Below, in pieces: positions 63,979 to 64,000 of a stretch of 64,000 bases of DNA (the first letter of the stretch is position 1; every line of letters begins with the position of its first letter). A model generated the notes under the pieces. That model saw only the letters and a list, made by a program, of their open reading frames with translations. It ran no database searches and was not told where the DNA came from. The position numbers and the translations under genes are program-made. The stretch comes from an uncultured Nitrosomonadales bacterium (GTDB lineage Bacteria > Pseudomonadota > Gammaproteobacteria > Burkholderiales > Gallionellaceae): the NCBI GenBank assembly GCA_903885165.1, contig CAISHO010000010.1, forward strand, positions 1-64,000, read 5' to 3'.

Positions 63979-64000
63979 ATGAATTTCTCTATCCATCAAG
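63979..64000 (+). CDS. Possible start of a divergent gene, cut by the window end
   Basis: An ATG at 63979 opens a plus-strand frame beginning M-N-F-S-I-H-Q. In many betaproteobacteria a PP2C-type phosphatase with a similar N-terminus (M-x-F-S-x-x-Q) is divergent from yicC. Only seven codons are visible, so the call is tentative. Confidence 0.3.

Overview
The window reads as chromosome of a betaproteobacterium. The gene neighbourhoods (ccoI-ccoS beside fnr and hemN, purM-purN beside two DUF3108 genes and an RsmB/NOP methylase, pilS-pilR, spoT-rpoZ-gmk-yicC, sucC-sucD-terC) are typical of that class. The mix of pst, FIST, c-di-GMP and cbb3-oxidase genes would suit a freshwater Gallionellaceae or Nitrosomonadales member. 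That taxon is an inference, since no rRNA gene is present. Coding density is high and both strands are used. I saw no tRNA, rRNA, CRISPR array, complete insertion sequence or integrase gene.

Layout. 1-5 kb: tail of the cbb3 oxidase assembly operon (ccoI, ccoS), two unknown membrane-associated proteins, an Fnr regulator, hemN under a perfect FNR box, and a GST. 5-12.3 kb: orphan sulfate-binding protein, relic asmA tail, mutY, DUF3124 protein, Kef-type antiporter, GT4 glycosyltransferase and LpxH2-like phosphatase. 12.5-16.03 kb: an accessory stretch with an orphan ExbD-like gene, a glycogen phosphorylase relic, two alpha/beta-hydrolases, a HAD phosphatase, and two extra copies of the pstB 3' end. 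16-24 kb: pstSCAB, a CorA-type channel with an MgtE_N-like region, an EAL protein, rpmB-rpmG. 24-32 kb: DMT exporter, SpoIIAA-like protein, Rieske oxygenase, the xseB-ispA-dxs isoprenoid operon, folE2, a glutamine amidotransferase with a heptamer repeat in its 5' end, and an LRR-protein kinase. 32-39 kb: RNA methylase, ccdAB toxin-antitoxin with a mobile-DNA scar, two DUF3108 proteins, purN, purM, a lipoprotein. 39-45 kb: FIST sensor, a 1239-residue hybrid histidine kinase, ppsR. 45-54 kb: sucCD, terC, then usp-PP2C-FHA-metallo-beta-lactamase-GAF/PilB-like ATPase. 54-64 kb: ampD, pilR, pilS, a PP0621-like protein, ispB, an MFS carrier, spoT, rpoZ, gmk, yicC.

How genes work together. Fnr, the FNR box and hemN form a low-oxygen switch beside microaerobic oxidase assembly. 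PstS, PstC, PstA and PstB form a phosphate importer, with a terminator hairpin after pstS likely lowering pstCAB. XseB-IspA-Dxs and, elsewhere, IspB cover isoprenoid precursor and quinone side-chain synthesis. SpoT, RpoZ and Gmk link the stringent response to guanylate supply. PilSR controls sigma54-dependent pilus genes, and a GAF-fused PilB-like ATPase is encoded with phosphoprotein signalling genes.

Most unusual signals: (1) three in-frame copies of the PstB C-terminal heptapeptide plus stop, with only synonymous differences, which look like scars of repeated recombination at the pstB 3' end; (2) a 7-bp repeat inside the only open frame that has a ribosome-binding site for the amidotransferase, a possible phase-variation switch upstream of a translationally coupled LRR-kinase; (3) the PP2C/FHA/MBL/GAF-ATPase cluster; (4) gene relics of asmA and glycogen phosphorylase.
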